A stretch of 64,000 nt of DNA from Anarhynchus alexandrinus (taxonomy: Eukaryota > Chordata > Aves > Charadriiformes > Charadriidae), in the NCBI GenBank assembly GCA_008711295.1, contig VUYV01000614.1:1-64000 (forward strand), given 5' to 3'. The position numbers and the translations under genes were made by a program. Below the pieces are notes generated by a model. That model had not been told where the DNA came from. It saw only the letters and a list, made by a program, of their open reading frames with translations, and did no database searches. Below, piece after piece: positions 30,366 to 43,934 of the stretch; the first letter of the stretch is position 1, and each line of letters starts with the position of its first letter.

Positions 30366-33300
30366 TGCTCATCACAGCATATTTTGGCTGATCTAACTAA
30401 ACTGGTTCCTTCTAAAGAACGGGAGTTTTAAAAACTCTGAGAGATGGAGGGAATCTGGCAGAACTGGGCTGAGAGTCCACCTTTGTTAGGATTTGCAGGA
30501 GGCTTGCAGGGGTCTAGAGTTTCAAAGCCAGGAAGAGATCAGTGTATTCAGATGCAGGCAAACAATATGTACATTTGAACTGAAAAACTGTGCTTATGGT
30601 TTTTAACCTCTTTGATTTCTGTACTACACCTCAAACTCAAATTAATTCCTTGAGGTTTCTCTTCTGGATATTCATTGCATGCATCTTTTCTAAAAGTGAG
30701 ATCCTGAAAAAGGTTAGCTGTCTCTGAGCATTTGGGTGGCAATCTTCCACTGATGCCCTTGCCTCCTCCAGCTGTGGGAAGGTTATTTGGTGTCCACTTA
30801 CAGTCCTTTGTCACCTCTTCTTTTACTGTGAATACCAAGAGTCCTGCATGCCTGCCACTGCTGTAACAATAGTTGATCTCGCTACAGAATTTGGCACCTT
30901 TTCACACAGGCCCACGGTCTAAAGCCCCAAACTCCTTTATGCAGAACAAGATACTGAGGAGAAGGTAACTGTCTTTCAGGAATTACAAATGCAGGCTAGC
31001 CTTAAATTGCTTATTTAGAAATGAAAGAGTCTTCACCCTATTATCTGGGATCAACTTGAGTACTTGGTCAGTAATGAAGGACATAAAACAGCTTACATTA
31101 AGATTGCAGCAAGATGGATAGCAGTTTATCTCCTTGCCATTATAAATTATCTGTTTTCATAAAGATTCTCAAGTGACATAACACTTACAAGACATAGATC
31201 AATGGATATGAACACAGACACTAAAGTTTGCTTTACTCTGCCAGTCACTATATTTGCTGAGTGAGGGAAAAGTGCAGTCACATTTATCAGTGAAACGATG
31301 GAGTCAATGAAAAAGATTCAGTGAAGCAGAAAAGTTTCCAGCACCTGCTGTGTTACTTGCAATCATCTTTGGAAGATAATTTTTCAAAAGTCTTGCCTCC
31401 TGCTCACAATGCCTAATCTCAATGCATACCCTGTCACTGCTGGCATCATTACTTTCATCCATCTAAAGAATGAAAGGTCCTGATCTGGCATGGTTTACAA
31501 CCTGGAGCTGTGTAATGTGCTGATGGAGCTTTAATGATGCATGTAAACTGGTGTCCTTTCAAGGGAATTTTTTTAAACAGTAACTGACCTGCAAACATCA
31601 GCTTGATCACCCCTGTGCCACAGTCAAGGCAGCGTGTAGGAACCCTGCCATGATGCCAGAATGGTAAACATTAAATACAGGAATGTGCTGTTGTCCACAA
31701 ACCATTTTACTAAGTATGAGTTGCCTTGTAGATATTGGTGGGTGCTTATAGCCGTGCAAAGCAATTGTAATAGCTTAATACTGCATAACTGCCATATGGT
31801 CAGCATGTGACTGTACAAGTTGTAACACAAAGACACAAGGACAATAATGTAAGAAAACAATGACCTTTCTTAATAGCTCAGTTCGTCTGTGGTACTAAAC
31901 TTATCCCCTGTGCTGTGGAGGTGAACTGCAGCAAAGGGTAGTTCTCAGACCCCTCCTTTCTGCTCTCCAGATCCTTGGCTAGGTATGTGAACAATGAGAT
32001 GCAGCTCTTGAGTTCAGTAGAGGCATAGAGCCACTGCAGTGACCCAACACTATGTGGACAACATGATCCAATAACCATTTCTACTTCTGCCATTCCCATT
32101 TGCTATCCCTGGCATGACTTTTTATAAGAAGGATGTGCTGGGTAATCTCTACGCAGCTCTCCCCCTCTACATTTTCTCGTTTCTGGAGGAAAGTTTCTCT
32201 GCTCAGGGTGACTTTTCTGTTCCTATGTGTGGCTTCAAAGTCACCAGTGTTTGGCTCGGGATCTGACCTCAGTGTCCTGGCTCTTTGGCCATCTGATTTG
32301 TGTTCTTCTTGAGCAGCTCCACTTTCACAATTGAAAATGTTCTTCAGAATTAAAATGTAAGATGCAATTTAGTCTTGATGTACCACATTAACTATTCTTC
32401 ATGCCATTGATTCCACAATTACCTGTTATTCACAGAGATCATAAAATTATTTTGCTTGATCTTCTATTACTGGATGGATTTCAGAGCCTTCTGAACTAAA
32501 ACTGAGAATATTTAACTCAAAAGATATGACTAGGTCCTTTGATGAATCATAGTCCTCTGAGCTTTGATGAAAAGACCTATGGCTAAAACGATTTGCTTGA
32601 AGTATTAATTTAATTCAGCGGGTGCACTAATACAAAGTTACACTGTTCTACTGCTTATCCATAGAAATATACTTTTAATGACTCCTTTGTTCATGTCCAA
32701 ATCCCAATTCCATAGAAATTAAGAAATACTTAAGATGTACAATAAACCTACGGTTAAAGAGTAAAAATACACTCTTCATTCTCACGCTGCCACTCCAGTT
32801 TTATGTCACTGTAACATTATTCCAGGTCGACCTTCCTATAACATATTTTCTAAGCATGTGGTTTTTACTGATGGTTGCTATTTATACTACGTAGTCAATC
32901 AATTAAGAGCATTTGTGGAGAATCTGAATTCTAGAGATGGACATTCTATGCTGAATCCAAACAGCCAAGGGCTTAAAAACACCTCTGTGGCCTCCTAGTC
33001 CTAGACTGCTCTAGGAACTGAGAAGAACCACTGGAGTCTACATTATGGTACTGTTCCATGCCACCAATTGAAGCTTTGGCTAGAACACCTGCTGTACTAT
33101 GTGCTCTGGCCCTGGACGTAGTCCTTGATATGCCTATGCTGACCTAGCCTTTTCCCCTCCAGTCATTAATATCAGACTTTGGAAAAGGGTCTTTCAAAAG
33201 CAATTTTATGATTAATTTTGATGTAATCTACGGCAGAGAAACTTCTCACTTGGCTGCATCTGAGTCCTTCTTCCATTCGTTGTCTGTTCCTTAACTTTAA

Positions 33301-33833
33301 AATAAATCATTAAGATTATCACTGTGTCCAAAGATCTTACTGTGATCTTACTAGATATTACACTCTCTCAGCAGTGTTCTAAATCCAAGAATGCAAAGAA
33401 AGAGTACTTACAAAACTTCAGTTTAAAAAGAAAAGTTTCCTGTACTAAGTGGCCCCTAGTGCCTTGTGCCTGGCTATACTCCCGTTATCCACTTTCTTTA
33501 GTCTTAACATTACCATTAGTACCGTTGTTAATATTGTTATCAGAGAGTAAAGTTACATGGGCAAAGTTATTCAGGTGAGCTCACTGTAGAATTGCAGCTG
33601 TCACTCTTTGGGAAGTCATTGGCCAGTCACTCTTCAAATACCAAATATCACAAATAGGTGATGCAAGCAAATATATGTAGTGTAATAGCAAATCTAAACC
33701 AGAACTGTAACTAATTTTTTTTTACACTAAATAGGTCATGGTAGAGAAGAAGGGATCTATTGCATTCCTGTTGCAGCTAGTCAAAAAATTCTTAAGGACT
33801 GGAGTGGCAGCAGCACTGAGACTGAGAATCTTA

Positions 33834-33853
33834 AATGTATATATATATACATT
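33834..33853. repeat. 20-bp perfect AT palindrome
   Basis: AATGTATATATATATACATT equals its own reverse complement. It is a short TA repeat with matched ends, likely a chance product of (TA)n. Confidence 0.85.
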
Positions 33854-34009
33854 AAAAATGCCCTTATGAATTTAATGATTAAACCAACCAGAATTTACAG
33901 ACATATAAGAAAGACTTACACATAGGACCCACCAATAGAAAATTATTAGCTTTAGCATTACAAAAAAATCTAGTACCAACAACCTGTGTTAAAGGTTTAA
34001 CTTCTCCAG

Positions 34010-34052
34010 GCACTCCTTCCAACCTCAACTATTCTGTGAACTATTCTGTGAA
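34010..34052 (+). mobile_element. Probable short CR1 3' tail
   Basis: CTTCCAACCTCAA is followed by two tandem copies of CTATTCTGTGAA (34029-34040 and 34041-34052). This resembles the older CR1 tail type with ATTCTGTGA units. Only about 45 bp is recognisable, so the call is tentative. Confidence 0.5.
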
Positions 34053-34429
34053 AGTATGAACAATGACCAGAAAAAAAAGATTAAAACCAATGTGGTTCTG
34101 GCTTGAATAAAAATGGCAATAAAATAAATCTCATTCAAAAATTGAAATGAACTTAATATTTCAGAGGTGAAATGGTTTGTGAAAGCAGAACACTACTCTA
34201 CATCTACAGGAGATCTGATTCTGACCTCTTTCCCATCATTCTGGCATAGCTCTTATGGTTCATGGCATTACATTCAATTTACACAAATTTGAGAGCATTT
34301 ACTCAATGCTTAGTTCCCAAATCTTTTCCATCTCAGACAAAATAATATGCAATGAAAGAGAAAACGAACTGTGAAAAAGATGTCTCAAATAGAAACAAAG
34401 ATCTTTCTTTCTCTGCCTTGTATTTGCTT

Positions 34430-34510
34430 CCATCCTTGCATCCATCCTTTCTTCCTTCCTTTCTTTTTTCCTTCCTTTCTTCCTTTTTTCCTTCCTTCCT
34501 TCCTTTTCTA
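34430..34510 (+). repeat. Pyrimidine tract, (CCTT)n/(CTTT)n
   Basis: Irregular CCTT, CTTT and TTTC units over about 80 bp. The complementary strand is all but pure purine and gives a lysine/glutamate-rich translation that should not be taken for a protein. Confidence 0.9.
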
Positions 34511-34819
34511 GGCTTTCACATGCTAAATGTTTCTCTACAAAGCAGTCAAGCAGAAATTTGGACTTGTAAAGGAATGTTTCAGCTGGCATATAACAATAAA
34601 AGATTGCAGAGAAAACTGCCTTAAGACATTCTACAAAACACGGCACAAAGGGGGAAAAGCACGCACATCTAAAACTAGATTTCCAGAACACAAAAGGAAT
34701 CCCTTGCAATGAAGATTTTTATGGAAGGATGAAATGGAAGGATGACTTGGGGTAAAGGCACTGTGCCATAATTCAGTCATTCCAAATTCAATTTCTTGGC
34801 TCTGTCATTCTTATCATAC

Positions 34820-35632
34820 ATAGAATCATCTAAGTTGGAAGGTACCTTTAAGATCATTGAGTCCAACCATGCCAACACTGCCAAAACCACCACTAAACCA
34901 TGTCCCTAAGCACCACATCTACCTGTCTTTTAAATACCTCCAGGGATGGTGATTCCACCACTTCCCTGGGCAGCCTGTTCCAATGCTTGACAATCCTTTC
35001 TGTGAAGAATTTTTCCTAATACCCATCTTAAACCTACCCTGGCGCAACCTGGGGCCATTTCCTCTTGTCCTAGCACTTGGGACCAACCCCCACCTCTCTA
35101 CAACCTCCTTTCAGGTAGTTGTAGAGAACATTAAGGTATCCCCTCAGCCTCCATTTCTTCAGCTAAACAACCCCACTTCCCTCAGACACTCCTCATAACA
35201 CTTGTGCTCTAGACTCTTCACCAGCTTCGTTGCCCTTCTCTGGACACGCTCCAGTACCTCTATGTCTTTCTTGTAGTGAGGGGCCCAAAACTAGACACAG
35301 TATTAAAGGTGCGGCCTCACCAGTGCTGTGTACAGGGGGACAATCACTTCCCTAGTCCTGCTCACCACACTATTCCTGATACAGGCCAGGATGCTGTTGG
35401 TCTTCTTGGCCACCTGGGCACACTGCTGGCTCATATTCAGCCGGCTGTCAACCAACAACCCCAGGTCCTCTTCTGCCGGGCAGCTTTCCAGCCACTCTTC
35501 CTCAAGCCTGTAACACTGCACGGGGTTGTTGTGACCCAAGTGCAGGACCCAGTACTTGGCCTTGTTGAACCTCATACCATCGGCCTCAGCCCATCGGTCC
35601 AGCCTGTCCAGATCCCTCTGTAGACCCTCCCC
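34820..35632 (-). mobile_element. CR1 LINE, 5'-truncated, minus strand
   Basis: The left end, ATAGAATCATCTAAGTTGG, then AAGATCATTGAGTCCAACC, is the reversed 3' UTR. The element runs backwards through the ORF2 C-terminus and stops just after the RT core, near 35632, where GACAGGCTGGACCG-type sequence ends. The long minus frame overlapping it (35303-35749) includes non-CR1 sequence at its upstream end. The copy is close to the 17-20 kb element (shared [13 protein letters not shown] and [20 protein letters not shown]), pointing to the same or a sister subfamily. Confidence 0.94.
35303..35632 (-). pseudogene. CR1 ORF2 C-terminal fragment
   Basis: Open for 110 codons on the minus strand: [46 protein letters not shown] and [20 protein letters not shown]. 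This is the segment after the catalytic RT motifs. It shows Arg-Trp (DRLDRWAEA) where the 17-20 kb copy has a stop at 19412-19414, supporting CGA-to-TGA decay there. The enzyme core is missing. Confidence 0.88.
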
Positions 35633-38600
35633 AAGTTGTTCACGGCTTATGGCTCCAGCGTTCAAGATCTCTGAAGTGAAGAAAATACCTCTTCTGTCTT
35701 TTCCTTTATAAGGTCTTTTTGAATCTTGATCTTGTAGGACTGTCAACATACACAGCGAACTGCGTTTACAATCCTAGGCTGCAAGAGCAGCTTTTTTTCT
35801 TGAAGCAGATTACTGAACTTGTCCCTCTCTTGGCTGGAATTTGAACACAGTACTGTGATGATACAGGTGTTGACAATAATTTTCCATAAATTTACTTCTT
35901 ATCTTTCACATTATCCAAACGCATTGCTGTTGTGCGAAGTCATTAAATGAGTGTCAAAACATATCGAAAATAGAGAACACAATTCTTAACATTGTTCTGC
36001 CTGCTTAAATAGCAACATACCAATGCAGCAACATCATTTATGGATAAAAATATATACATGCATAAACAAAAGATCTATCAATGCTTAAAAAGCAAAGATG
36101 ACAAATATTTCACTATGTGTTCAGAAGTAAATATTTCTTCACAGTGTTTTGTAATCCTGCACAAGTGTAGTTATATTGTGATGAGCAACATAACCTTCAG
36201 ATCGCTTTACTTGTTATGGCATTTCTTTCCAATATAAATATAAATAAATTTAATACATTACTTGGACCATTGAAGATTGCTGGTGAATTTTACTCGGACT
36301 CTGCTTGAGCCTTGAAGGCCACTCTATCACATGTGATACCACGCAGCCCAAAGCAGACAGCTCCTTAGGACTCCATTTATCAGAGAAATAAATAAATATC
36401 TGCCATCAGAGATCTAAATTTTTTGAAAGGGGACTTTACAGTCATGCTTACTATCACGACTACTAGGTCAGGCATTTGGTGTTGAGAAAGAGTTCAGGCT
36501 ATACTAAAGAATAGGAGCTTTGGTCTGTATTTGGTCTAAATAAGAAACTACTCACAAGCTGTGAAGAGGCTGGGCTGCTTGACACCAGAGGTGTACTTCG
36601 CTTTGATCTATGAAGTCTTTCTTCTTGTGCCAGAGGGAAGAGCTGTACTCTGACACTGGATTTTACAATTTTCTTCATTGGGAAACATAGTCTTTGTGAA
36701 TGGTAATCTTAAGTCTCATAAGGGCACACATGGACCAAAATCTGCTTGTATTGGATCAACTGAGACTTCAAATATATAGTTAAAAGGCAGTCAGAGGAAA
36801 AACCTAGCTGCACAGAAACTGATGTGAATCAGCATCTGATTTAGGGAAACCACCTAATTTCATAGGAATTTGTTGTTGGGTGACAGCCTCTTTTCTTAAA
36901 GGAAATCTCCTGAAGGACAGAAACAAATGCAGCATTTCTCTAAGGAAACACTGACATGAGTCAAGAAATGCCTTGGAACAAAACTAGAGCTAACCCTGGA
37001 GATGGAAGCACTTGAGCTGTGTGGCCACCTGAGCACATACGCCTATCCAGGCACTGAGATGGAGGGCTAGTGAGTTGAGAGCAGAAGCTGGCCAGCACAG
37101 CCTTTCCATACCCAGCATTAAGACAGACTCTCTGCTTTGCGCTGCATTCTTGTCGTTCATCTGTACCATCTTGGCTGGAGTTCATTAGCGTATGTAGAGC
37201 TGCACTGCACCTTGTAAACTTAACGTATGCCCATACTAATTACCTCCACTGCAGTTTGACCTGCTAAGTGAGGCTGTTCTGGCTCAGATTCAGCCTTCAT
37301 ATTAGGCACTGTGATGAAAACCAATCTTGGTCCTCCATTCTCAGACTATAAATAGGCAGCCTGTAACCAGCATTGCCTGTTTCCTCTGTAGTCAACAGTA
37401 ACAGACAGAACAGCTGGTAAACTAGACTCCTGACGGCGAATCTTGGCGATATAAAGTCTGTGCATGTGATGGTGGGTCACCTTCTCAGCCATCTTACACT
37501 ATTTGCGTAAGAAGACACTGAACAGAGCATTTGGCTTCAATCATCACTAGCTCTGATCTGGGGATACTTCACCTCGTCTGCTGTTGTACTGTGTTTATAG
37601 CCATTTGTTTCTGAATTTGCTATGTATTCTTCAGGAGTTCAAAATATAAATACATACTGGTTAAAATCCAAAATTTGATTATAAGGAACCAAATGGAACT
37701 CTGTTTTTGCAAGGAAGGAATAACTGGCACCCATGTTGCATTATATTGTCTCAGTGTAAGTGAACAGTTTTAATATATATTATTATGTACACATATCAAT
37801 ATTTGTCAGCAATCCAGGGTCTTCTCATTTTGCTCTAGATATAATAGTTACTCTCATATCTCTTCACTGACAGCACTCTCAAAGGCAAATAATGTAGTAT
37901 CCCATAAAGATAACCATTCACCATTCTCCCCGCTACATCCCCTCTTTTTCTTCTCCCTCCCTCCTTCCTTCTGCTTCCGTGAAAAAAAAAGCCACCCCAA
38001 ACAAGCAAGCCAGGAAGAATAAAGAGTAAAGCACCAATTAATGATAGATTCAAATTTGATTTTTCTGGGAACGTTGGGTTAGCCAGCAAAGGATTAGGGA
38101 AAAATCATCTCGGAGCTCAGTCTCTGCTGAGCTCACCTTGTCATTTCTGATTTCATTACTGAGTTTCTAGCAGAACGGTTGAACCTGCAAAGTGTCCTTT
38201 CTCTCCCATTTGCTGAGCACAGTAAGCCAGCTGCTGCAAGTGCTGTGGCAATGGGGGCTGGGGAATAGGGTGGCAGCAAAGATGATTACTCCAGCTGCAT
38301 CTAAAAATGTATGAATTCTGTAGAGAGCAACAGGTCCTGCTTCAGAATACGGCTGATTGACTTTTCTAAAAAAAAAGGTCATGACTCAGTGAAAAGCTCA
38401 AACGCTCATAGGAAGGAAAGAAACATGTTTATAGCCTTCATATGAGTAGCCTAAGAGCAATTCTGTCCATAACTATTTATTGAGAAAAGTACATAAATTG
38501 CAGAGACTGAAAGCTTATTTTGCAGATTAAATCTTTCCTGCCACTTGTATTTTTTTTTCTCCTTTTGATGAGTAATTATGCAATTTCTTTGGTTTTCAGT

Positions 38601-40803
38601 TATTATGATGACACTTGTTATATTTTTACTGAGCAAAATCAGTCTTGTTTGACAAGGGCATATCTGCACTATTTCCTTTAAGAGACACCGTGATGCAAAT
38701 GCAAGTTCTTCAGTTTCTATGGCAGTTGATACTGTTTGCCCCATCAGAGGGCAGAGGAACTTAGAAGCATCACACCAAGATTTAGCACTATTTGCATTTT
38801 CACTGATTATCCAACAGTATTAGCATCCCCTCCCTTAAGGGAATTAAAAGCTGCAGGTTACCGAATGAGTAGTTTATCTATGCTACTCTGCTCTATACTA
38901 CGCTACGCTACACTATGCTATGGTATCCTACTCTACTCTACTCTACTCTACTCTACTCCTATTCTATTCTGTTCTGTTCTATCTGCTCATGCTCTTGCTC
39001 TATTCCCAGTGACATCTAAATCAATTCTTCAAATAACTGAAAGAGCAAAAATCCCCTAAGTCAATAGATAAATTCATGGTTAAAAGATTATTATTTGCAA
39101 GGTCATTTTTTTTTTGCTCTGCCAAAAGCTAGATGGTAAGCCAAAGTCTAACCTCCGTCTTCGTAAGCTTCTAGTTTTCCATTTTCCTCTTTTGTTACCA
39201 CTTTTTTTTTTAAATTTGAAAATGAATATCAGAGGCAATTCTTTTGTGTGTCCCCTTCCCACCCTATCCACACATCTATTTTTGCTTGAAAAAGAACGTA
39301 ACATATTTTTTAATCAGCTTTTGATAGTGCAATTTGGTAACCAAACTCATCTTACTACTGTGTCATCACCTAAATAGAATGTTTTTCAAAAATAAACAAT
39401 AATAATAAAACAAATAATAATAGAAGAATTGTGTGCCAAATTTTACTTTAAGACAATATGGATTCCTTTTTTAAATGAGATGAACCAGTATTTAATTGCA
39501 TAAATAAGATTACTCTTTAAAATGGATAGGGCATATTCTACTAATAATTATAGATGCAAATCAGGAAATGGTATATTGACCCTAATAGCTTTTAGTCCTT
39601 CTACAACTTGAATATGCCACTGCTATAAAATCTCTCCAGCTTATCCAACCTATTTAATATTATAAGGAATTTTATCAGACACTACCACAATTGAAGAGAG
39701 AGATGATTGGAATTAGAAGTCTGGGGAAAAAAAAATCTGTACGCACACGAAGCTTTGAAGGGCTTTTTTAAGCTCTGTGCAGATTGCCTGCTTAAGCTTT
39801 ATAACAACATGGCGAGCATGGCTTTTCCTCCTGGACACAAAGCCTAATGCCCAGTTTTCTGTTTGCCTTAACTCCTGTGAGTATTCCTGCTGAGCAGCTT
39901 TAGCAGACCAGCCTCTCAAAGTAAAAGATTAAACCTTTTCTCCTGTTCCCATGAGTTTTAATCTTGAGGGAAACAGAAATCAAAATGAAAAGGCAACATG
40001 AAGAGTCACATCTAGCTATGGAGGGTAATAACCAAGTGTAGAAAGCTTTAGATATTGACATGATCTGACGTTACTTCTGTTCGAAGGTGGCTTAATCACA
40101 CATTTCTGCACAAAAAGGATCCAGACTTCGAACAACTGTGTTGGGCTTGCTGCCAGCAAACATCATAACTGAGTGCTGCTGTCAGCCCTTCAGAAAGGCA
40201 AAGCAGAAAAAAGCCAAAAAGGAAAAGTTTTTGCCCTTCTAATAAGCTTGGCATGTGAACATGCTTGTCAGAGAGATATCCCCTCCAAATCCTAAATTTT
40301 ATCTTAGTGAACAGAAGCACTCTGGCCTTGGTTCTGCATGGGGCTTAAACATAGGCCTGTCTGAAGGTAAACACTACTCATCAAATACGTCAGTATTTTG
40401 ATAGGTTGTGCCTTCTGCAAAAAGGCTCAGGAAGAGAAACTGGTACCTGCCTTAATGGCCACTATCCATTTGAGCCTCAAATACTGCCTGTCAGCTACCA
40501 AGGAGAGGGCCAAAAATGGAGAAAAGCTCAGGAGTAGTTAGCCCAGAGCAGTAAAAACAAATGGACAAACAAAAAACCCAGGCAGAAAAGCTTTTCTGGG
40601 GAGAACACTTCACATCAACAAAAGCTTGCTCTGAATCAAAGCTGATGTCCCTCAGTCTTGTTGCTTTTTATTTCTTCCCTTCTTGTTCCAAAGTTATCTT
40701 GTTATGAAGCCATCCAAGGTTCTTCATCATGTGCACCAACTCCATGTCTTGCCCACCTATCTACAACTGCATCGGATCCCTCAGTATGGACATCCCAGGG
40801 AAT
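35633..40803. other. Intron-like sequence with a pentanucleotide repeat
   Basis: Unique AT-rich sequence. Contains the TACTC repeat at 38880-38985, an (AAT)-rich tract at about 39391-39423 and poly-T runs near 39108 and 39200. No exon recognised; open frames near 37.0, 37.9 and 38.2 kb (minus) look random. Confidence 0.5.
38880..38985 (+). repeat. Degraded pentanucleotide repeat (CTACT and relatives)
   Basis: Units drift along the tract: CTATG/CTACT, then ACGCTACGCTAC, then a regular core of CTACT (about 38931-38958), then CTATT and CTGTT. Such ordered drift suggests old variant units at the edges and a younger homogeneous core. Confidence 0.9.
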
Positions 40804-41360
40804 GTGCCAACAGCATTTCATTAGAAATTTGTATCAGAAATAGTGTGGCCAGCAGGATGAGGGAAGTGATCGTCCCACTGTACTCGGCACTGGTGTGGCC
40901 CCACTGTGTTCAGTTTTGGGTCCCTCACTACAAGAAAGACATTGAGGTGCTGGAGCATGTCCAGAGAAGGGCAATGAAGCTGGTAAAGGGTCCAGAGCAC
41001 AAGTCTTATGAGGAGCAGCTGCGGGAACTGGGGTTGTTTAGCCTGAAGGCTCAGGGGAGACCGTAACACTCCCTACAACTACCTGAAAGGAGGTTGTAGT
41101 GAGGTGGGTGTTGATCTCTTTTCCCTAGTAACAAGAGATTTAGAGCGGATATTAAGAAAAATTTCTTCACCAAAAGGGCTGTCAAGCATTGGAACAGGCT
41201 TCTCAGGGAAGTGGTGGAGTCACCATCCCTGGAGGTATTTAAAAGATGTGTAGATGTGGTACTTGGGACTTAGTGGTGGACTTCATGGTGTTAGGTTAAC
41301 AGGTGGACTTAATGATCTTAAGGGTCTTTTCTAACCTAAATGAATCTATGAGTCTATGAC
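40804..41360 (+). mobile_element. CR1 LINE 3' fragment with internal deletion, plus strand
   Basis: Begins near GTGCCAACAGCAT (40805; left edge decayed) and is clear from TTGTATCAGAAATAGTGTGG onward. It runs through the ORF2 C-terminus ([19 protein letters not shown] reading, [13 protein letters not shown]) and the 3' UTR to TGAATCTATGAGTCTATGAC at 41360. Compared with the 17-20 kb copy, about 40-50 bp are missing at CTAGTAACAAGAGATTTAG (near 41127-41146). Frames are broken. It is close in sequence to the 17-20 and 34.8 kb copies. Confidence 0.93.
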
Positions 41361-43900
41361 TCATGTACAACTGCTGAGGCGAAAACTGGAATTCATGCCT
41401 GTTCTTTCTGTTTAGGAGCAATGATTGCTGAGTCCCTGTGGTCAATCCTTTTTCTTCAGCCTCAGTGATAATCATCTCCTGCTTCAAAAGCTGTCCAATC
41501 ACACAAACTCTAGAAATACTCTAGTTTTTCTTAGAGTCTAAAATTAAATCTCAGGCAGAAGTTGAAAATTAAGAAGTTGTTATGTGGTTAGGAAAAAGTC
41601 AACTTGTGGCTTTACTAGCTGCTCAGACAGGTTCCTAAAAGTTGGCTGACACTACTCATTTCTCCAAATTGTCTGAGGCTACAAAAACAGTAGTTAGTTG
41701 ACCAACAGCAAACTGTTAGAAATCAATGCTTTGCAATACCATTTATCTGGCATTTGTGTTGTCTACCGTGTTTTTGCTACAGGCCTGCATTTTTCTGTTT
41801 GTATCTGACCAACCCAGGCTCCAGATGCAGCTTTAGATAAAAGCACTTGTCTCTGCATCACCTACATTGCTGAGTCTGCGCCTATCTCACTGTCCTCCAT
41901 CACACAATAATTTGAACATTGATCCTCAGAGCAGGTGAGTTGACTGTGTCTTTTATGCACCATTGCTAATTTGTTTCCATGTTTGTTTGGGTTTTTTGTT
42001 TTTTTTTTTACTGCCTTCTTACTATTTCTTATGTAGCTGCTGGATAGCTGCATATCTGGAGTGGTGTCATCTTATCCTCTTGGCCCATACAGCTGCAACC
42101 ACATTACTTCTCCGACCTGTCTGAACTCACTTTCTGGCTCTGTCGGCATTAGCTCACACAGAGCTGTGACTGGGGTGTTTGGCAGGGGGAGGTTAGTGCA
42201 GTTTACTGATGTATTAGGGCGAGCAGAGCCTAACCCAGCCCTAACAGCATGCTGTCTAAGATGAGGGAAGCCGTTCTTCCTGTTGGCAGGAGGACAGTGC
42301 ACTCTCCGCGTGTTACAGCAACGAAAGGAAAGTGGTGTGAGAGATGGTGAGGGCATTAGCTCATCTGCACTACACTTGAAGAAATTAAGAAAAGTTAATT
42401 TAGGCCTTTACCCCGTGCTCCCCTACATTCAGTGTCACGGCTGTGAGACCTCAAAAGTCTACTCAGTTTCCAGGAGTGTTTCCTCATCGAGTGTCTCCTT
42501 TCTGTGCTACTTCACTGTGGCAATTTCACCATTAAGAGGATAAACATGCACAAACACCACTATAGTGACCACAGTGATGTGGAAGATAAGCTACAATTTT
42601 ATCCTAATTTGGTTTTACAAAAGACTTGTAGACATATTGTTTGGCACTTCTGAGACCGAATTTGGTATGTGCAGCCACAGCTCTGTAGCTAGTTCTCTGT
42701 AAGTGTTTGCAATAAATAATCCAATTTTAATTAACATGGGATATAAGAACTCTTATTAAATCTAAATTGAATGCATGTTAGCGAACTTAAATTTGTAGTA
42801 TTGCCCAACACGAACTGCCAGAAGTGGCAGCTTCAATCCCATTACTCCAAGTTTTATCACTACGCTAAAACTGACCTGCTAAATGACTCTCCTGGGTAAT
42901 GCGTAATGCCATAAAATTAAACACTGATTTATTACTTAAATAAAAGACATCAGAGATCGTCAGGGTGTTAAACATCAGGGCTGGCTTGTTTTGCAAACCA
43001 TATTTAATGGCAGACCCAGCTGGTACTCCTTAAATGGAACTCGAACAAATAAACAACTTTTTCTCTAAATGAAGGCAGACAAAAGCAAAGGTGGGCTACT
43101 GGCTCTATAGAGTGTAGGTTTTCAAAATTTTTTCACAACATGGATCACGTGGTAATGGAATAACTATATACACCGCTGCCACTGGTGACCGAAAATATCA
43201 TATCTTCAGTAAACAAAACCATTATTTATATAGATCAACTCCCAGGACCAGCGGTTTAAGAAAAGACCCTGTCTGCGGCATTATTGCTTTCAGTTCACTG
43301 GCTGCTGTTCTTTATCACTGCTGCTTTGTGCCAGCTCTGCTAGCCAGATATGGGGCTGATAATACCCTTTCTAAAGATTCAATTGCAACTCTCCCATTGA
43401 CATCAAATGGAGCACAAGCGGGAATGACAGCACTTTCTTTTATGGCTGTTTTATTTTATTGCCTCCTCCTCGAGTTCGTGCAGATCTGTGGCAGATCAAG
43501 CATCAATCCTCCACCAACTCTGTGTTTGAGAAGGAAGAATAATGCATACAACACATGGCATTGCTGCAATATAATTCATTTTTCTCTAAGTGCTGGAAGT
43601 TAATGATGATAATAATCAATTAGGCTACAAGGCTACAAGATTACAAGGGCGAGGTAGGTGACCCCAGAAATGTCTCGATGTGTAACTTTTATTTTCCCGT
43701 ATGATCGCTGAACTTCAGCATCTTGCAGAATCCAAGTTTCTTTGCTCTGACACCATCTAGGAACCTGATGTATTCCGCCTCTTTAAAAAAGCCTCCATCA
43801 GATGGCAGCAGGGTATAAGCTTTTGTAAAAGGCAAAGCAGGCGGACGGGAGTTTTGCTTTTGTATCTAAGGAAGTGTCAACAAATAGTTTAGCTTTTTAG
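41361..43900. other. Intron-like sequence, possible conserved patches
   Basis: No repeat or exon recognised. The stretches at about 42060-42360 and 43700-43860 are richer in GC and CpG than their surroundings and could be conserved noncoding elements; only cross-species alignment can tell. Confidence 0.45.
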
Positions 43901-43934
43901 ATGAGCTTTTTTTTTTCCTCATCTGTTCGAATAG

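Larger units (their letters stand above)
30366..34819. other. Intron-like sequence with small repeats only
   Basis: Unique AT-rich sequence holding a 20-bp palindrome (33834-33853), a probable short CR1 tail (34010-34052) and a pyrimidine tract (34430-34510). Open frames around 30.5-30.8 kb and 31.6-32.1 kb on the minus strand were read and match nothing I know. Confidence 0.5.

Noticed and set aside
34352..34709. Open frames on both strands with Lys/Glu- or Ser/Phe/Leu-rich runs
   Set aside because: Both cross the CCTT/CTTT pyrimidine tract; low complexity explains them.
38736..39059. Plus-strand open frame of 107 codons
   Set aside because: Its central part is the translated CTACT repeat and no domain is visible.
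42072..42356. Minus-strand frame of 94 codons in a CpG-richer patch
   Set aside because: No domain, no convincing acceptor or donor; composition is enough to explain it.
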